Source of the DNA: Tsukamurella tyrosinosolvens
GTDB lineage: Bacteria > Actinomycetota > Actinomycetes > Mycobacteriales > Mycobacteriaceae
DNA length: 64,000 bases
Assembly: GCF_900104775.1 (NCBI RefSeq)
Contig: NZ_FNSA01000003.1
Span: 2,232,001-2,296,000 of the forward strand
Direction of reading: 5' to 3'
Shown here: one piece after another, positions 1-9,567 of the stretch
How positions within the stretch are numbered: position 1 is the stretch's first letter
Layout of the letters: every line of letters begins with the position of its first letter
The notes under the pieces: model-generated
Told to the model about the DNA's origin: nothing
What the model saw: the letters and a program-made list of their open reading frames with translations, nothing else
Databases searched by the model: none
Program-made: the position numbers and the translations under genes

Positions 1-102
1 GCGACCCTCGTCGACCAGGGCGTGGATTCCGCGATCATCGGCAAGGCGCTCTACGCCGGACGGTTCACCCTCCCCGAGGCGCTCGACGCGGTGTCGCGCT
101 AG
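1..102 (+). CDS. hisA: HisA/PriA isomerase, C-terminal end only
   Basis: Only the last 33 codons lie in the window; the gene begins upstream. The visible tail contains [11 protein letters not shown], typical of the end of the (beta-alpha)8 barrel of phosphoribosylformimino-AICAR ribotide isomerase. In actinobacteria this enzyme is usually PriA and also serves tryptophan synthesis, but the part that would show this is outside the window. The TAG stop shares a base with the GTG start of the next gene, and hisF and hisI follow, so it belongs to the histidine operon. Confidence 0.85.
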   Translation, partial: ATLVDQGVDSAIIGKALYAGRFTLPEALDAVSR

Positions 103-965
103 TGACCGCCCTGCCCGACGGCTTCACGGCCGACCCCGACCGGCTCCTCGCCCTCGCCGGCGAGGCGCTCGACGCCGTCGCGCCCCGCTTCATCGAGGGC
201 GTCGGCGCGCCCGCGTCCGTCGCGAAGGGCCCGGCCGACTTCGCCACCGACCTCGACCTCGAACTGGAGCGGCGCATCACGGCCGCCGTCGCCGAGGCCA
301 CGGGAGTCCCGGTACACGGCGAGGAGTACGGCGGCCCGGCGGTCGACGAGGGCACCGTCTGGGTCCTCGACCCCATCGACGGCACCTTCAACTACTCCGC
401 CGGGTACCCGGCCACCGGCACGCTCCTCGGCCTGCTGCACGACGGCAAGCCCGTGGCCGGGCTGGCCTGGTTCCCGCTCGTCGGAGACGCCTTCGCCGGC
501 CACGTCGCCGGTCCCGTCCGCAACCGCGGCGAGGTGCTCCCGCGACTCGCGCAGGGCGGCCTCGACGACGCCATGATCGCCGTCGGCAGCTTCAGCCGCG
601 GCAGCAACGGACACTTCCCCGGCGACTTCCGGTACGCCATCCTCGGCGAGGTCTCGCGGCGCGTCGCCCGGGTGCGGCAGTTCGGGTCGACCGGCGTCGA
701 CCTCGCGTACACCGCGTCCGGCGCGCTGGGCGGTGCCGTCGTCTTCGGGCACCACGCCTGGGACAACGCCGCGGGAGCGGCGCTGGTCCTCGCCGCCGGT
801 GGCCGGGTCACCGACCTCGCGGGCGAGGACTGGCACGTCGGTTCCGACTCGGTGCTGGCCGGCGCCCCCGGCGTCTACGACGAGCTGCTCGCGATCGTCC
901 GGTCGGTGGGCGCACCGTCGGACTACCGCGGCGACCCCGGGCATTCCGGAACCCTGAGCTACTAG
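102..965 (+). CDS. impA: Inositol monophosphatase family phosphatase (ImpA/HisN type)
   Basis: A 287-residue Mg-dependent phosphatase of the inositol monophosphatase family. Metal and catalytic motifs are GEE at residues 73-75, WVLDPIDGT at 87-95 and WDNAAGA at 220-226. The position between hisA and hisF matches Rv1604 (impA) of M. tuberculosis. The family includes histidinol-phosphate phosphatases, so it may supply the HisN step of histidine synthesis; dephosphorylation of inositol phosphate for mycothiol or phosphatidylinositol is the alternative. The GTG start overlaps the hisA stop by one base, which implies translational coupling. Confidence 0.88.
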   Translation: MTALPDGFTADPDRLLALAGEALDAVAPRFIEGVGAPASVAKGPADFATDLDLELERRITAAVAEATGVPVHGEEYGGPAVDEGTVWVLDPIDGTFNYSAGYPATGTLLGLLHDGKPVAGLAWFPLVGDAFAGHVAGPVRNRGEVLPRLAQGGLDDAMIAVGSFSRGSNGHFPGDFRYAILGEVSRRVARVRQFGSTGVDLAYTASGALGGAVVFGHHAWDNAAGAALVLAAGGRVTDLAGEDWHVGSDSVLAGAPGVYDELLAIVRSVGAPSDYRGDPGHSGTLSY

Positions 966-990
966 ACACTTTCGAAGGAGGCCTCGACCG

Positions 991-1767
991 ATGACGGTGG
1001 CCGTGCGCGTGATCCCGTGCCTGGACGTCGACGACGGGCGCGTCGTCAAGGGCGTCAACTTCCAGAACCTGCGCGACGCGGGCGATCCCGTCGAACTCGC
1101 GGCCGCGTACGACGCGCAGGGCGCCGACGAGCTGACCTTCCTCGACGTGACCGCGTCGAGCTCCGGGCGCGGCACGATGCTCGACGTCGTGCGCCGCACC
1201 GCCGAGCAGGTGTTCATCCCGCTCACCGTCGGTGGCGGCGTCCGCTCGGTCGAGGACGTCGACACCCTGCTCCGCGCCGGTGCCGACAAGGTCTCCGTGA
1301 ACACCGCGGCGATCGTCCGCCCGGAGTTGCTCCGCGAGCTGTCCAACCGGTTCGGCAGCCAGTGCATCGTGCTCTCCGTCGACGCCCGCTCCGTGCCGGA
1401 CGGTGAGGAGCCGACACCGTCGGGCTGGGAGGTCACCACGCACGGCGGCCGCAAGGGCACCGGGATCGACGCGATCGAATGGGCCCGCCGAGGTGAGGAA
1501 CTGGGCGTGGGGGAGATCCTGCTCAACTCCATGGACGCCGACGGCACCAAGGCCGGCTTCGACCTGCGGATGATCACCGCCGCCCGCGCGGCCGTGCACA
1601 TCCCCGTCATCGCCTCGGGCGGCGCCGGCGCGGTCGAGCACTTCGCGCCGGCCGTCGAGGCGGGTGCCGACGCCGTGCTCGCCGCCAGCGTCTTCCACTT
1701 CGGGGACATGACCATCGGTCAGGTCAAGGACGAGATGGCCACGCACGGTCTGGTGGTGCGGCGATGA
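991..1767 (+). CDS. hisF: Imidazole glycerol phosphate synthase, cyclase subunit
   Basis: A 258-residue (beta-alpha)8 barrel that, with HisH glutaminase, closes the imidazole ring and releases AICAR. The catalytic aspartates are D12 in [12 protein letters not shown] and D131 in VLSVDARS, and the phosphate-binding loops GGGVRS and ASGGAGA are present. The start is set by a strong ribosome-binding site, AAGGAGG at 975-981. It overlaps hisI by four bases (ATGA), so the two are coupled. HisH is not in the window and is expected upstream of hisA. Confidence 0.97.
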   Translation: MTVAVRVIPCLDVDDGRVVKGVNFQNLRDAGDPVELAAAYDAQGADELTFLDVTASSSGRGTMLDVVRRTAEQVFIPLTVGGGVRSVEDVDTLLRAGADKVSVNTAAIVRPELLRELSNRFGSQCIVLSVDARSVPDGEEPTPSGWEVTTHGGRKGTGIDAIEWARRGEELGVGEILLNSMDADGTKAGFDLRMITAARAAVHIPVIASGGAGAVEHFAPAVEAGADAVLAASVFHFGDMTIGQVKDEMATHGLVVRR

Positions 1768-2111
1768 CCGGACTCGACGAGGCGATCGCCGATCGGCTCA
1801 AGCGCAACGCCGACGGCCTCGTCGCCGCCATCGCCCAGGAGGAGGGCACCGGCGACGTCCTCATGCTGGCCTGGATGAACGACGAGGCCCTCGCGCGCAC
1901 GCTCGCCACCCGGAAGGGCACCTACTACTCGCGGTCGCGGCAGCAACTGTGGATCAAGGGCGAGACCTCCGGGCACGTGCAGGAGGTCGTCGACGTGCGG
2001 CTCGACTGCGACGGCGACACCGTCCTGCTCACCGTCCGCCAGACCGGACCCGCGTGCCACACCGGCACCCACACCTGCTTCGACGGGGACCTGCTGCTCG
2101 GCCGGGAGTGA
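1764..2111 (+). CDS. hisI: Phosphoribosyl-AMP cyclohydrolase
   Basis: A 115-residue enzyme for the third step of histidine synthesis, opening the adenine ring of phosphoribosyl-AMP. The conserved metal ligands are visible: the DCDGD motif around residues 81-85 and the cysteines of [11 protein letters not shown] at about 98 and 105. This is the single-domain form without a HisE phosphohydrolase fusion, as usual in actinobacteria. It starts on the ATGA overlap with hisF and closes the histidine operon. Confidence 0.96.
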   Translation: MTGLDEAIADRLKRNADGLVAAIAQEEGTGDVLMLAWMNDEALARTLATRKGTYYSRSRQQLWIKGETSGHVQEVVDVRLDCDGDTVLLTVRQTGPACHTGTHTCFDGDLLLGRE

Positions 2112-2186
2112 CCGTGCAGCGCTCCCAGCGCAGCGTGACCGACCTTACCTAGATCTCAGATGGTGTATCGGGTATTCATGTTGTTC

Positions 2187-2747
2187 ATGACTACCGCGAC
2201 CCTCCTGCGCCGTTTCGCCGTCACTTCCGCTGCCGTGGCGGTCACCGCCGTCGGCGTCGCCGCCCCCGCTACCGCCGCACCGGACCGTCTGAGCGCGGCG
2301 GCACTGTCGTTTCCGACCTCTGCGCTGCCCGGGTGGTCCATCAGTCCGGCCGAGGCCGGCGGTGTGGGCCTGGCGCGGGCTCCGTTCGGCCACTCGGGCA
2401 CCTGGGTGTCGCAGATCCGGATCGGCGACTTCGGCCGGTCCGGACTCGACGTGAAGGGGCTCGCCAGGGCGTTCGCGGTCGAGATCACCAATGGGGGCGG
2501 TTACACCGGGCACAGTGCCCGCATCGAGGGCCTGCAGGTCACCGATGCCAGCGTTTCCGGTATCCGGGCCGCTCGCGCCACCGCGAACGTCATTCTCCAG
2601 AACGCGCCCACTCGCGGAGAGCGGCTGCGGATCACCGTCGTCGACACGAATCCCGAGACCTACTTCGTCTCGCAGGTGCCGTTCGAGGCGGCGGATCGCC
2701 AGGCGCAGGCCGCAGCAGCCGAATCCGGGCTCGTCGCCACGCGCTGA
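2187..2747 (+). CDS. Small secreted protein, family not recognised
   Basis: About 186 residues with a standard signal peptide: a short positive N-terminus, a hydrophobic alanine/valine core, and a likely cleavage after ATAA near residue 32. The mature part has no cysteine and no motif I recognise; it is predicted secreted and soluble. An in-frame ATG at 2160 would give 195 residues. The start at 2187 is preferred because TATTCA at 2173-2178 lies eight bases before it and the signal peptide is then normal. It sits between hisI and the peroxiredoxin, where M. tuberculosis has the unrelated chaA. Function unknown. Confidence 0.65.
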   Translation: MTTATLLRRFAVTSAAVAVTAVGVAAPATAAPDRLSAAALSFPTSALPGWSISPAEAGGVGLARAPFGHSGTWVSQIRIGDFGRSGLDVKGLARAFAVEITNGGGYTGHSARIEGLQVTDASVSGIRAARATANVILQNAPTRGERLRITVVDTNPETYFVSQVPFEAADRQAQAAAAESGLVATR

Positions 2748-2762
2748 CCGACCGGTCCGTGG

Positions 2763-3221
2763 CTAGCCGCTGAGGGTCCGGAGGAAGGCCAGCGTCTCCT
2801 CGACGTGCGCGACCGCCCGCAGCTCGCCGACCACGATGTGCAGCACCGTCCCGTCGGCGTCGATGAGGAAGGTCTGCCGGCGCACCGGCGCCATCGCGAA
2901 CCTGCCGCGCTTGACGTCGTACTCGGCCGCGACCGCGCCGTCGGCGTCGGTGAGCAGGGGAAAGCCCGGTTCCATCACATCGGCGAAGGCTTGTGTCCGT
3001 ACCAGCGGGTCCATGCTGATCCCGATCCGCGCCGTGCCGCGCCGGTCGAATTCCTCACCCGCGTCCCGGAACCGCCCGACCTCGGCGACGCATACCGGCA
3101 GGCCCGCGGTGAGGTAGAAGAAGACCGCCGCGCGGCCGTCGCCGCGGAGCTCGGAGAGCGTTCGGACGGTGCCGGTGCGGTCGGGGAGTGCGAACTCAGG
3201 GGCCTGCTGGCCTATGCGCAT
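2763..3221 (-). CDS. bcpB: BcpB-like peroxiredoxin, single cysteine
   Basis: A 152-residue thioredoxin-fold peroxiredoxin of the AhpC/TSA (Bcp/PrxQ) family that would reduce peroxides. The peroxidatic cysteine is Cys44 in LPVCVAE, where Bcp proteins usually have TPGCTKE. No second cysteine exists, so there is no resolving cysteine and a 1-Cys mechanism is implied. Location divergent to trpE matches Rv1608c (bcpB). The ATG at 3221 is chosen because TAGGTT at 3229-3234 lies seven bases upstream as a leaderless -10 box; in-frame sequence further upstream runs antisense into trpE. Confidence 0.85.
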   Translation of the reverse strand: MRIGQQAPEFALPDRTGTVRTLSELRGDGRAAVFFYLTAGLPVCVAEVGRFRDAGEEFDRRGTARIGISMDPLVRTQAFADVMEPGFPLLTDADGAVAAEYDVKRGRFAMAPVRRQTFLIDADGTVLHIVVGELRAVAHVEETLAFLRTLSG

Positions 3222-3228
3222 GGCCACG

Positions 3229-3250
3229 AACCTACCGGCGCTGGGATACT
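3229..3250. promoter_or_regulatory. Divergent leaderless promoters of bcpB and trpE
   Basis: On the minus strand TAGGTT (3229-3234) stands seven bases before the bcpB ATG. On the plus strand GATACT (3245-3250) stands eight bases before the trpE ATG. The start codons are only 37 bases apart, so the -35 region of each promoter falls inside the other transcript. There is no room for a trp leader peptide or attenuator. Confidence 0.55.
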
Positions 3251-3258
3251 GGCAGGCG

Positions 3259-4815
3259 ATGAGTACCGCACAGCAGCCGAACCTGCAGCCCGACGGCGCG
3301 ACCACCAGCCTGGACGAGTTCCGCGCGCTCGCGGACCGGCACCGCGTGGTGCCCGTGATCCGTACGGTGCTCGCCGACGCCGAGACCCCGCTGTCGGCGT
3401 ACCGCAAACTCGCCGGCGGCCGACCCGGCACGTTCCTCCTCGAGTCCGCCGCCGCGGGCCAGTCCTGGAGCCGGTGGTCCTTCGTCGGGGCCCCCGCGCC
3501 CGCCGCGCTCACCGTCGTCGACGGTGCCGCCACCTGGATCGGGAAGGCGCCCGCCGGCGCACCGTCGGGCGGAGACCCGATCGAGGCCCTCGGCGAGGTG
3601 CTGCGCCTCCTGAGCTCGGAGCGGATCGAGGGGCTGCCGCCGCTCAACGGCGGGATGGTCGGCTACCTCGCCTACGACGCGGTGCGGCGCCTGGAGCGGC
3701 TGCCCGACACCACCGTCGACGATCTGCACCTGCCCGAGATGGTGTGGCTGCTCGCGACGGACCTCGCCGCGATCGACCACCACGAGGGCACGATCACCCT
3801 CATCGCCAACGCGGTGAACTGGGACGGCTCCGCCGACCGGGTCGACGAGGCGTACGCCGACGCGGTCGCGCGCCTCGACGCGATGGAGGCCGCCCTCGCC
3901 GCGCCGCTCGCGTCGTCGGTGGCGTCGTTCACGCGTCCCGAACCGGAGGTGACGGCGCAGCGCACGGTCGAGGAGTACAGCGCGATCGTCGAGAAACTCG
4001 TCGGCGACATCGAGGCCGGCGAGGCCTTCCAGGTGGTCCCGTCGCAGCGGTTCTCCGTGCCGTCGGACGCCGACCCCATCGACGTGTACCGGGTGCTGCG
4101 CGCCTCGAACCCGAGCCCGTACATGTACCTCGTGCAGGTGCCCGCGCCCGACGGAACGGTCGCCTTCTCGATCGTCGGTTCCAGCCCCGAGGCCCTGGTC
4201 ACCGTCTCCGACGGCACCGCCACGACGCACCCGATCGCCGGCACCCGGTGGCGGGGCGCCACCGCCGAAGAGGACCTGCTGCTGGAGAAGGACCTGCGGG
4301 CCGACGAGAAGGAGAACAGCGAGCACCTCATGCTCGTCGACCTCGGCCGCAACGACCTCGGCCGGGTCTGCACGCCCGGCACCGTCCGCGTCACCGACTA
4401 CCGGCGCATCGAGCGCTACAGCCACGTCATGCACCTCGTGTCGACGGTCTCCGGCGACCTCGCGGACGGCAAGCAGGCGCTCGACGCCGTCGCCGCATGC
4501 TTCCCCGCGGGCACCCTCACCGGCGCCCCGAAGGTGCGAGCCATGGAACTCATCGACGAGGCCGAGATCACCCGCCGAGGCCTGTACGGCGGCATCGTGG
4601 GCTACCTCGACTTCGCGGGCGACGCCGACACCGCCATCGCCATCCGCACCGCGGTGCTCAAGGACGGCACCGCGTACGTCCAGGCCGGCGGCGGCGTCGT
4701 CGCCGATTCGGTGGGGGAGTACGAGTACAACGAATCGCGCAACAAGGCGCTCGCGGCGCTCAAGGCCGTGGCCGCCGCGAACACCATGCGCGCGGTGGCC
4801 GAGGAGGCCCGATGA
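3259..4815 (+). CDS. trpE: Anthranilate synthase component I
   Basis: A 518-residue chorismate-utilising enzyme that makes anthranilate with a TrpG glutaminase, which is not in the window. Catalytic-domain motifs seen are [34 protein letters not shown] and [19 protein letters not shown]. The tryptophan feedback motif LLES is at residues 60-63. An upstream in-frame extension to 3169 runs antisense through bcpB and is not typical of the family, so ATG 3259 is used. It overlaps the next gene by ATGA. The order trpE, Rv1610-like, trpC is as in M. tuberculosis. Confidence 0.97.
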   Translation: MSTAQQPNLQPDGATTSLDEFRALADRHRVVPVIRTVLADAETPLSAYRKLAGGRPGTFLLESAAAGQSWSRWSFVGAPAPAALTVVDGAATWIGKAPAGAPSGGDPIEALGEVLRLLSSERIEGLPPLNGGMVGYLAYDAVRRLERLPDTTVDDLHLPEMVWLLATDLAAIDHHEGTITLIANAVNWDGSADRVDEAYADAVARLDAMEAALAAPLASSVASFTRPEPEVTAQRTVEEYSAIVEKLVGDIEAGEAFQVVPSQRFSVPSDADPIDVYRVLRASNPSPYMYLVQVPAPDGTVAFSIVGSSPEALVTVSDGTATTHPIAGTRWRGATAEEDLLLEKDLRADEKENSEHLMLVDLGRNDLGRVCTPGTVRVTDYRRIERYSHVMHLVSTVSGDLADGKQALDAVAACFPAGTLTGAPKVRAMELIDEAEITRRGLYGGIVGYLDFAGDADTAIAIRTAVLKDGTAYVQAGGGVVADSVGEYEYNESRNKALAALKAVAAANTMRAVAEEAR

Positions 4816-5513
4816 ACGCCAAGCGGAATCTCGCGATCGCCTCCGTCCTGCTCGCCGCCGCGGCGGGCGCCGTCTGGGGCTCGGGCCGGATGTCGTGGAT
4901 GGGGGTCACCATCGCCGACGGGCTCTCGCCCGAGCGGACGATGGACGTCGCCGGCACCACCTGGGCGCCCGCCCTCTCGGCGCTGTGGCTGGTCTTCCTC
5001 GCCGCGATCGCGGCGGCGCTGGCCCTGAAGAACTGGGCGCGCGGCGTGGTCGCGGTGATCGTGGCCGTCGCCGCCATCGGCGCCGCCTATCCCGCGGTCA
5101 CGGTACTGACGCAGGAACCCGACATCGGCTACCTCGAGAAGATCCTGCGCGACGCCCCCGCGAACGGCGATGCGGGCACCGCGGTGATGGGCAACAAGGA
5201 CTACATCTCGCAGGTCGACCCGACCGCCGCGGGGCCGTCCGTGGCGATCCTCGGCGCGGTCCTCGCGGTGCTCGCGGCCGCGCTCCTCATGCGCGGCCTG
5301 CGGGGCGGGGGCATGGGCTCGAAGTACGTCTCGCCCGCCGCGCGCCGCGCGGCGCTCGAGCAGCGCGTCTTCGACGACACCGCCGCGGAGCCCGCCTCCG
5401 AGCGCGACCTCTGGGACGCCCTCGACGGCGGCGACGACCCCACCGCAGCAGGCGGTGCCCGTCCCGGCGCGGGCGAGGGGGCCGGACCCGAGCGCCCGCG
5501 GGCCGAGGGCTAA
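4812..5513 (+). CDS. Trp biosynthesis-associated membrane protein (Rv1610 family)
   Basis: A 233-residue integral membrane protein with about four hydrophobic helices (near residues 7-22, 52-70, 75-92 and 135-155) and an acidic, glycine/proline-rich cytoplasmic tail. It matches the actinobacterial family found between trpE and trpC (TIGR02234, Rv1610). Its biochemical role is not established. It is translationally coupled to trpE by a four-base overlap, so it is made with the pathway, perhaps as a transporter or membrane anchor. Confidence 0.88.
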   Translation: MNAKRNLAIASVLLAAAAGAVWGSGRMSWMGVTIADGLSPERTMDVAGTTWAPALSALWLVFLAAIAAALALKNWARGVVAVIVAVAAIGAAYPAVTVLTQEPDIGYLEKILRDAPANGDAGTAVMGNKDYISQVDPTAAGPSVAILGAVLAVLAAALLMRGLRGGGMGSKYVSPAARRAALEQRVFDDTAAEPASERDLWDALDGGDDPTAAGGARPGAGEGAGPERPRAEG

Positions 5514-5553
5514 TGTTGGAGCACGCTCCACGACCCACGAAAGGCCCGCAGCC

Positions 5554-6372
5554 GTGACTTCACCCACTGCTCTCGACTCGATCATCGAGGGTGTGCGCGC
5601 GGACCTCGCGGCCCGTGAGGCCCTCATCGACCTGGCGACGATCAAGGCCGCCGCCAAGGCCGCCCCGCCCGCGATCGACGCGACCGCCGCCCTCCGCGAG
5701 CCCGGCATCGCCGTGATCGCCGAGGTGAAGCGTGCCAGCCCGTCGAAGGGGGACCTGGCCGGCATCGCCGATCCCGCCGAACTCGCCTCCGAGTACGAGG
5801 CCGGCGGCGCCCGCGCGATCAGTGTGCTCACCGAGCAGCGCCGTTTCAAGGGTTCGCTGGCGGATCTCGACGCGGTGCGCGAGCGGGTGCGGATCCCCGT
5901 GCTGCGCAAGGACTTCATCGTCACGCCGTACCAGATCCACGAGGCCCGCGCGCACGGCGCCGACATCGTGCTCCTCATCGTGGCGGCGCTGGAGCAGCCG
6001 GTCCTGGTCTCGCTCCTCGATCGCATCGAGTCCCTGGGCATGACCGCACTGGTCGAGGTGCACACCGAGGACGAGGCGGACCGCGCGCTCGAGGCCGGTG
6101 CCACCGTGATCGGCGTGAACGCCCGCAACCTCAAGACCCTCGAGGTCGACCGCGACTCCTTCGCGCGGATCGCCCCGGGCCTGCCGTCGTCGGTGATCAA
6201 GATCGCCGAGTCGGGCGTCCGCGACAGCCGCGACCTGCTGACCTACGCCGGCCAGGGCGCCGACGGGGTGCTCGTCGGCGAGGGCCTGGTCACGGCCGGC
6301 GATCCGCGGACGGCCGTCGCCGACCTCGTGACCGCCGGCTCGCACCCCAGCTGCCCGCGCCCCGCGCGCTAG
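5554..6372 (+). CDS. trpC: Indole-3-glycerol phosphate synthase
   Basis: A 272-residue single-domain TrpC barrel that closes the indole ring. Conserved catalytic and substrate residues are seen in [13 protein letters not shown], the lysine of VLRKDFIV, the glutamate of [18 protein letters not shown] and IAESGV. The GTG start at 5554 gives the normal N-terminus. A 40-base gap precedes it, holding TAATGT (5511-5516) and a small dyad, TGGAGC-AC-GCTCCA (5517-5530). Its stop overlaps the convergent kinase gene by four bases. trpB, expected next, lies 6.7 kb away. Confidence 0.97.
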   Translation: MTSPTALDSIIEGVRADLAAREALIDLATIKAAAKAAPPAIDATAALREPGIAVIAEVKRASPSKGDLAGIADPAELASEYEAGGARAISVLTEQRRFKGSLADLDAVRERVRIPVLRKDFIVTPYQIHEARAHGADIVLLIVAALEQPVLVSLLDRIESLGMTALVEVHTEDEADRALEAGATVIGVNARNLKTLEVDRDSFARIAPGLPSSVIKIAESGVRDSRDLLTYAGQGADGVLVGEGLVTAGDPRTAVADLVTAGSHPSCPRPAR

Positions 6373-7268
6373 TCCTTCGCGCCCCGGCGCTCCAGCTCCC
6401 GCAGGGCGATCTGGATCGCACCGCGCACCGGGTCCACGGTGAGCACGCGCAGGTCGGAGATCCCGCGCATCCCGAGGTGATGCCGCACCCGCCGCTGCAG
6501 CGCGGGCTGGTGCACGGCGAGGCCGCCCGCGAGCACGACGGGGCCCGTCGAGCCGATCCGTTCCGCGACCGAGGCGGCGATGTCGGTCAGCGCGATCGCG
6601 GCCTGGTCGACGATGTCGGTGCTCACCGGGTCGCCCGACTGCGCGAGCTCGAAGACGACCCGTGCCCGGCCGGCCCAGTACCGCCGCTCCTGCTGCGCGT
6701 AGAAGTGGTCGAGCAGCTCGTCGGGGTCCTGCAGGCCGCAGTCCGCGGCGAGCTGCTGCCCGAGGTGGTCGGCCGGTTCCTCCCGGTCCAGCCGGATCAG
6801 GGTGCGGCGTACCGCCTCCTTGGCCACCCAGTAGCCGCTGCCCTCGTCGCCCAGCAGGTAACCCCAGCCGCCCGCGCGGGCGTGCTTGTCGCCGGCGCGG
6901 CCCCACGCGACCGCGCCGGTGCCGGAGATGACCGCCACCCCGTCGCGCACGCCGGCGGCCGCGAGGATCAACTGGCTGTCGTGCACCACGCGGATCCGGG
7001 CCCCGGGAATGCGCTCCGCGAGGAGCGCGGTGAGGGTCGCCGCGCCCGCCGGGGTCTCCACCCCGGCCGCGCCCGCGCACACCGCCCCCACGTCGTGGAC
7101 GCCGAGCCGGCCGAGCGCGATGTCGAGCTGGCGACCGGCCTCGTCGCGACCCACCGACGAGATGTTCGCGCTGCCCGCGAGGGCCTCGGCCACGACCACG
7201 CCGTTCTCGGCGCGGACCGCCTGCGTCTTGGAGCCCCCGATGTCGAGGCCGATCACCGCGGTGCTCAT
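6369..7268 (-). CDS. BadF/BadG-type N-acetylglucosamine kinase-like ATPase
   Basis: A 299-residue ASKHA-fold kinase. Visible nucleotide-binding motifs are DIGGSKT (residues 9-15), [11 protein letters not shown] and the [14 protein letters not shown] segment typical of N-acetylglucosamine kinases of the BadF/BadG family. It is coupled by an ATGA overlap to the upstream sugar porter and lies under two DasR-like operators. The simplest reading is phosphorylation of imported N-acetylglucosamine or another amino sugar. Other sugars are possible because the family is broad. Confidence 0.85.
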   Translation of the reverse strand: MSTAVIGLDIGGSKTQAVRAENGVVVAEALAGSANISSVGRDEAGRQLDIALGRLGVHDVGAVCAGAAGVETPAGAATLTALLAERIPGARIRVVHDSQLILAAAGVRDGVAVISGTGAVAWGRAGDKHARAGGWGYLLGDEGSGYWVAKEAVRRTLIRLDREEPADHLGQQLAADCGLQDPDELLDHFYAQQERRYWAGRARVVFELAQSGDPVSTDIVDQAAIALTDIAASVAERIGSTGPVVLAGGLAVHQPALQRRVRHHLGMRGISDLRVLTVDPVRGAIQIALRELERRGAKD

Positions 7269-8692
7269 GCGGTCGGGGCCCCCGCCTTGTCGGCGTCGGT
7301 CGGCCACGTGCCGTTGTTCTGCCAGTAGTACTGGATGTCCTCGAGCTTGCGGCCCTTCGTCTCCGGCGCGAACTTGAGCACGAACAGGAAGGCGAGGACC
7401 GTCAGGGCGCCGAAGACCGCGAAGGTTCCGGTCCCGCCCAGCAGGCTGCTGTTGAGCATCGTCAGCGTGACCTGGGCGACGATGGCGTTGGCCACCAGGT
7501 CCGAGGTCAGCATCGCCGACGAGCCGTAGGCACGGAGCCGGGCCGGGAAGGCCTCGCCGGCGTACACCCACACCAGGGAGCCGAAGCCGAACGAGAAGCC
7601 GATCACGACGAGCACCAAGCCGGCGAAGCCGACGACGCCCGCGGTCTCGTGGTTCTTGAAGTCGCCGTCGGCCATCTGGTAGGCGAGGATCATCACGGCG
7701 AAGGCGAGGATCATGGTGCCGATGCCGCCGAGCAGGATGGGGCGGCGGCCGAACTTGTCGACGGTGAAGATCGAGATGACCACGGCGAGCAGGCCGAAGA
7801 GCTGCACGAAGGCGGGCAGCATGTACTTGCCGAAGTTCCCGTCGTAGCCCATCGAGGCGAAGATGTCCGGGCTGTAGTAGATGATCGCGTTGATGCCGGT
7901 GATCTGGATGAAGAAACCGAGAACGACGACGAAGAAGGTGGCCCGCAGGTAGGGCTGGCGGAAGAGCTGGCTCAGCTTGCCGCCTGACTCGTCGGAGAGC
8001 TGGGCGCGCATCTCGTCGAGCTCGGCCTCGATGTCGGCGGCGGTCGAATCGGGTTCCACGGAGATGAGGGCGGCGCGGGCCTCGTGCTCGCGACCGCGGG
8101 TCATGTACCAGCGGGCGGTGTCGGGGAGCCGGACGAGGAGCAGGGTCACGATGATCGCGGGCACCGCGGCGAGGCCGAGCATCCACTTCCACGAGGTGGT
8201 GCCCATTCCGGCGAGCAGGTAGCCCAGGATGTACCCGAGGATGATGCCGACGATCGTCGCGAACTGGTACGCGACGAGCATGGCGCCGCGGCGTTTCGCC
8301 GGGGCGGACTCCGCGACGAAGACCGGGACCACCACGACCGAGACGCCGACGGTGAGGCCGAGCAGGAACCGCGCGACGAGGAGCAGCGGGACGGTGGGGG
8401 CGAGCGCGCCGAACAGCGCGAAGAGCGTGTAGCCGGCGCCGACGGAGATCATCGCCCTGCGGCGGCCGACCTTGTTGGCGAACCACCCGCCGGCGATCGC
8501 GCCGAGGATCTCGCCCACGACGACGACCGTGGCGAGCGCCTGGGTCATCCCGTCGCCGAGGCCGAAGTCCGCCCGGATGAAGTCCTTCGCCGCGGCGATG
8601 TTCGACGTGTCGTACCCGTAGATCACGCCGAGACTCGCCGCGGCGACGCCGACGAGGACCGCGCTCGATTTCGCAGCCTGCGTACTGCTCAT
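7265..8692 (-). CDS. Major facilitator sugar porter, probable GlcNAc importer
   Basis: A 475-residue MFS protein with 12 predicted membrane helices. It has sugar-porter signatures: NKVGRRRAM after helix 2, RFLLGLTVG, a PDTARWYMTRGR loop, a GRRPILLGG repeat and PETKGRKLED near the C-terminus. A good ribosome-binding site (AAGGAGA on the minus strand, near 8697-8703) precedes the start. The kinase gene follows with a four-base overlap. The divergent GntR regulator and DasR-like operators suggest proton-coupled uptake of N-acetylglucosamine; substrate assignment is inferred. Confidence 0.87.
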   Translation of the reverse strand: MSSTQAAKSSAVLVGVAAASLGVIYGYDTSNIAAAKDFIRADFGLGDGMTQALATVVVVGEILGAIAGGWFANKVGRRRAMISVGAGYTLFALFGALAPTVPLLLVARFLLGLTVGVSVVVVPVFVAESAPAKRRGAMLVAYQFATIVGIILGYILGYLLAGMGTTSWKWMLGLAAVPAIIVTLLLVRLPDTARWYMTRGREHEARAALISVEPDSTAADIEAELDEMRAQLSDESGGKLSQLFRQPYLRATFFVVVLGFFIQITGINAIIYYSPDIFASMGYDGNFGKYMLPAFVQLFGLLAVVISIFTVDKFGRRPILLGGIGTMILAFAVMILAYQMADGDFKNHETAGVVGFAGLVLVVIGFSFGFGSLVWVYAGEAFPARLRAYGSSAMLTSDLVANAIVAQVTLTMLNSSLLGGTGTFAVFGALTVLAFLFVLKFAPETKGRKLEDIQYYWQNNGTWPTDADKAGAPTA

Positions 8693-8716
8693 GTCATCTC
8701 CTTGAGGTCAGCTCCA

Positions 8717-8762
8717 AGTGGTCTACACCAGTTGGAGTAGGCTAAGAGTGGCATAGACCACT
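8717..8762. promoter_or_regulatory. Two DasR/NagR-type operators
   Basis: Two 16-base imperfect palindromes, AGTGGTCTACACCAGT (8717-8732) and AGTGGCATAGACCACT (8747-8762), lie in the divergent region between the sugar porter and the GntR gene, 30 bases centre to centre. Both resemble the published dre/NagR consensus around TGGTCTAGACCA. The second overlaps the expected -35 region of the GntR gene. They predict amino-sugar-responsive repression of both transcripts. Confidence 0.75.
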
Positions 8763-8790
8763 TTGAGCGTCAAGGGGTAATGTGGAACAC

Positions 8791-9555
8791 ATGACGCTCC
8801 CTCGTTCGTCGCACACCGAGCCACCGCGCTACTTCCGCGCCAAACTCGAGCTGCAGCGCCGCATCGGCGACCTCGGGCACGGGGACACCCTGCCCGCCGA
8901 GCGGCGCCTCGCCGAGCAGCTCGGCGTCTCGCGCACGACGTTGCGGAAAGCGTTGGCGGAGTTGTCCGCCGAGGGGGTGCTCCGCCGCGAGCACGGCAGC
9001 GGTACGTACGTGGCGCCGCCCAAGGTCGTGCGCGTCCGGCAGCTGACATCGCTGAGCGAGGACTTCGGCGTGGACGGCAAGCAGGTGAGTTCGCGCCTGC
9101 TCTCGTGCGACCACATCACCGCGGACGCGGAGACGCAGGCCGCGCTCGAACTGCCGCGCGGCGCGCGGGTCTACCGCGTCACCCGGCTGCGCATCGTCGA
9201 CGACGAGCCGCTCGCGATCGAGGAGGCACACCTGCGCGGCCCGTTGCGGGGTCTCGCGACGCGACTGGAGGAGCAGGCGTCGCTGTACCGCGTGTTGCGC
9301 GAGCAGTACGCGCGGGCGATCACGGCGGTCGAGGACACCGTCGAGACGGCGCTGGCGTCGCCGTCCGAGGCGGAACTGCTCGGGGTCACCGCGGGCCACC
9401 CCCTGCTCATGGTGCACCGGCTCGGCCGCGACGCCGACGGCCTCGCGCTCGAGTGGACCCGCAGCATCTACCGCGGCGACCGGTTCAAGTTCGTCGCGCG
9501 CGCGACGAGCCCGGCCGCGACGGAGGGCGTCGCGGCCGGGCCGGCGGAACTCTGA
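8791..9555 (+). CDS. GntR-family (HutC/UTRA) regulator, DasR/NagR-like
   Basis: A 254-residue regulator with an N-terminal winged helix (about residues 18-73, with LPAERRLAEQLGVSRTTLRKAL and REHGSGTYV) and a C-terminal UTRA effector domain (about 90-240). DasR and NagR belong to this subfamily and sense glucosamine or N-acetylglucosamine phosphates. ATG 8791 is chosen because TAATGT (8778-8783) stands seven bases before it; an in-frame GTG at 8782 is the alternative. Placement beside two dre-like sites and a kinase/porter pair supports local control of amino-sugar use. Confidence 0.86.
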   Translation: MTLPRSSHTEPPRYFRAKLELQRRIGDLGHGDTLPAERRLAEQLGVSRTTLRKALAELSAEGVLRREHGSGTYVAPPKVVRVRQLTSLSEDFGVDGKQVSSRLLSCDHITADAETQAALELPRGARVYRVTRLRIVDDEPLAIEEAHLRGPLRGLATRLEEQASLYRVLREQYARAITAVEDTVETALASPSEAELLGVTAGHPLLMVHRLGRDADGLALEWTRSIYRGDRFKFVARATSPAATEGVAAGPAEL

Positions 9556-9567
9556 GGACGCCGAGCG

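Noticed and set aside
2805-5513. A 902-codon open frame on the plus strand covering the peroxiredoxin, trpE and the membrane protein gene
   Set aside because: Its first two thirds are Arg/Ala/Gly-rich antisense or out-of-frame translation; only the last 233 codons form the real Trp-associated membrane protein.
5517-5530. TGGAGC-AC-GCTCCA dyad as trpC attenuator
   Set aside because: Short, with only a two-base centre and no alternative pairing or T-run; kept only as a note in the trpC entry.
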